Below the pieces are notes generated by a model. It saw only the letters and a list, made by a program, of their open reading frames with translations, did not search any database and was not told the origin of the DNA. This document shows, in pieces, positions 6,685 through 6,696 of a stretch of 6,696 nucleotides of DNA (position 1 is the stretch's first letter; every line of letters starts with the position of its first letter). Source of the stretch: Desulfobacterales bacterium (GTDB lineage Bacteria; Desulfobacterota; Desulfobacteria; Desulfobacterales; JAHIVH01). The stretch spans positions 1 to 6,696 of the forward strand of contig JAGVHJ010000122.1 of assembly GCA_020056645.1 (NCBI GenBank). The letters are read 5' to 3'. Made by a program: the position numbers and the translations under genes.

Positions 6685-6696
6685 AGATCGGAAGAG
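6685..6696 (+). other. Probable sequencing-adapter remnant at the window end
   Basis: The final 12 bases, AGATCGGAAGAG, are identical to the beginning of the standard Illumina TruSeq adapter (AGATCGGAAGAGC). They sit exactly at the terminus, as expected for untrimmed read-through at a contig end. The residues they would encode in the last gene should not be trusted. Confidence 0.8.

Overview
The window is one gene-dense, single-strand (+) stretch of bacterial DNA. It looks like part of a surface-polysaccharide or glycan-modification operon. GC content is intermediate, two starts look like TTG, several genes overlap by 4 bases, and two genes clearly encode radical SAM enzymes. This fits an anaerobic or microaerophilic Gram-negative bacterium, such as a Desulfobacterota-like lineage, but no taxonomic marker is present and this is only an inference. 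No rRNA, tRNA, CRISPR array, transposase or origin was seen.

Layout: (1) bases 2-226 hold the 3' end of a gene, possibly a third radical SAM protein. (2) 252-2120 encodes a large GT-B-fold, capsule-synthesis-like protein. (3) 2188-3171 encodes a radical SAM enzyme with a C-terminal, SPASM-like cysteine cluster. (4) 3168-4001 encodes a class I SAM-dependent methyltransferase; its TTG start overlaps the preceding stop. (5) 3998-5437 encodes a cobalamin-binding-domain radical SAM enzyme and overlaps gene 4 by ATGA. (6) 5499-6425 encodes a family 2 (GT-A) glycosyltransferase. (7) 6422 to the window end is the start of an unrecognised gene, again joined by an ATGA overlap. No gene-free stretch exceeds 70 bases.

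Working model: the two glycosyltransferase-like proteins build a glycan. The SPASM-like radical SAM enzyme, the methyltransferase and the B12-type radical SAM enzyme, made from translationally coupled cistrons, decorate it or a nucleotide-sugar precursor, for example by C- or O-methylation, deoxygenation or oxidation. The substrate cannot be read from the sequence.

Two features of the right edge need care. The last 12 bases are identical to the start of the common Illumina adapter, so the end is probably a contig end with residual adapter. The last gene also carries a perfect 11-bp hairpin followed by a T-tract, about 75 bases after its start.
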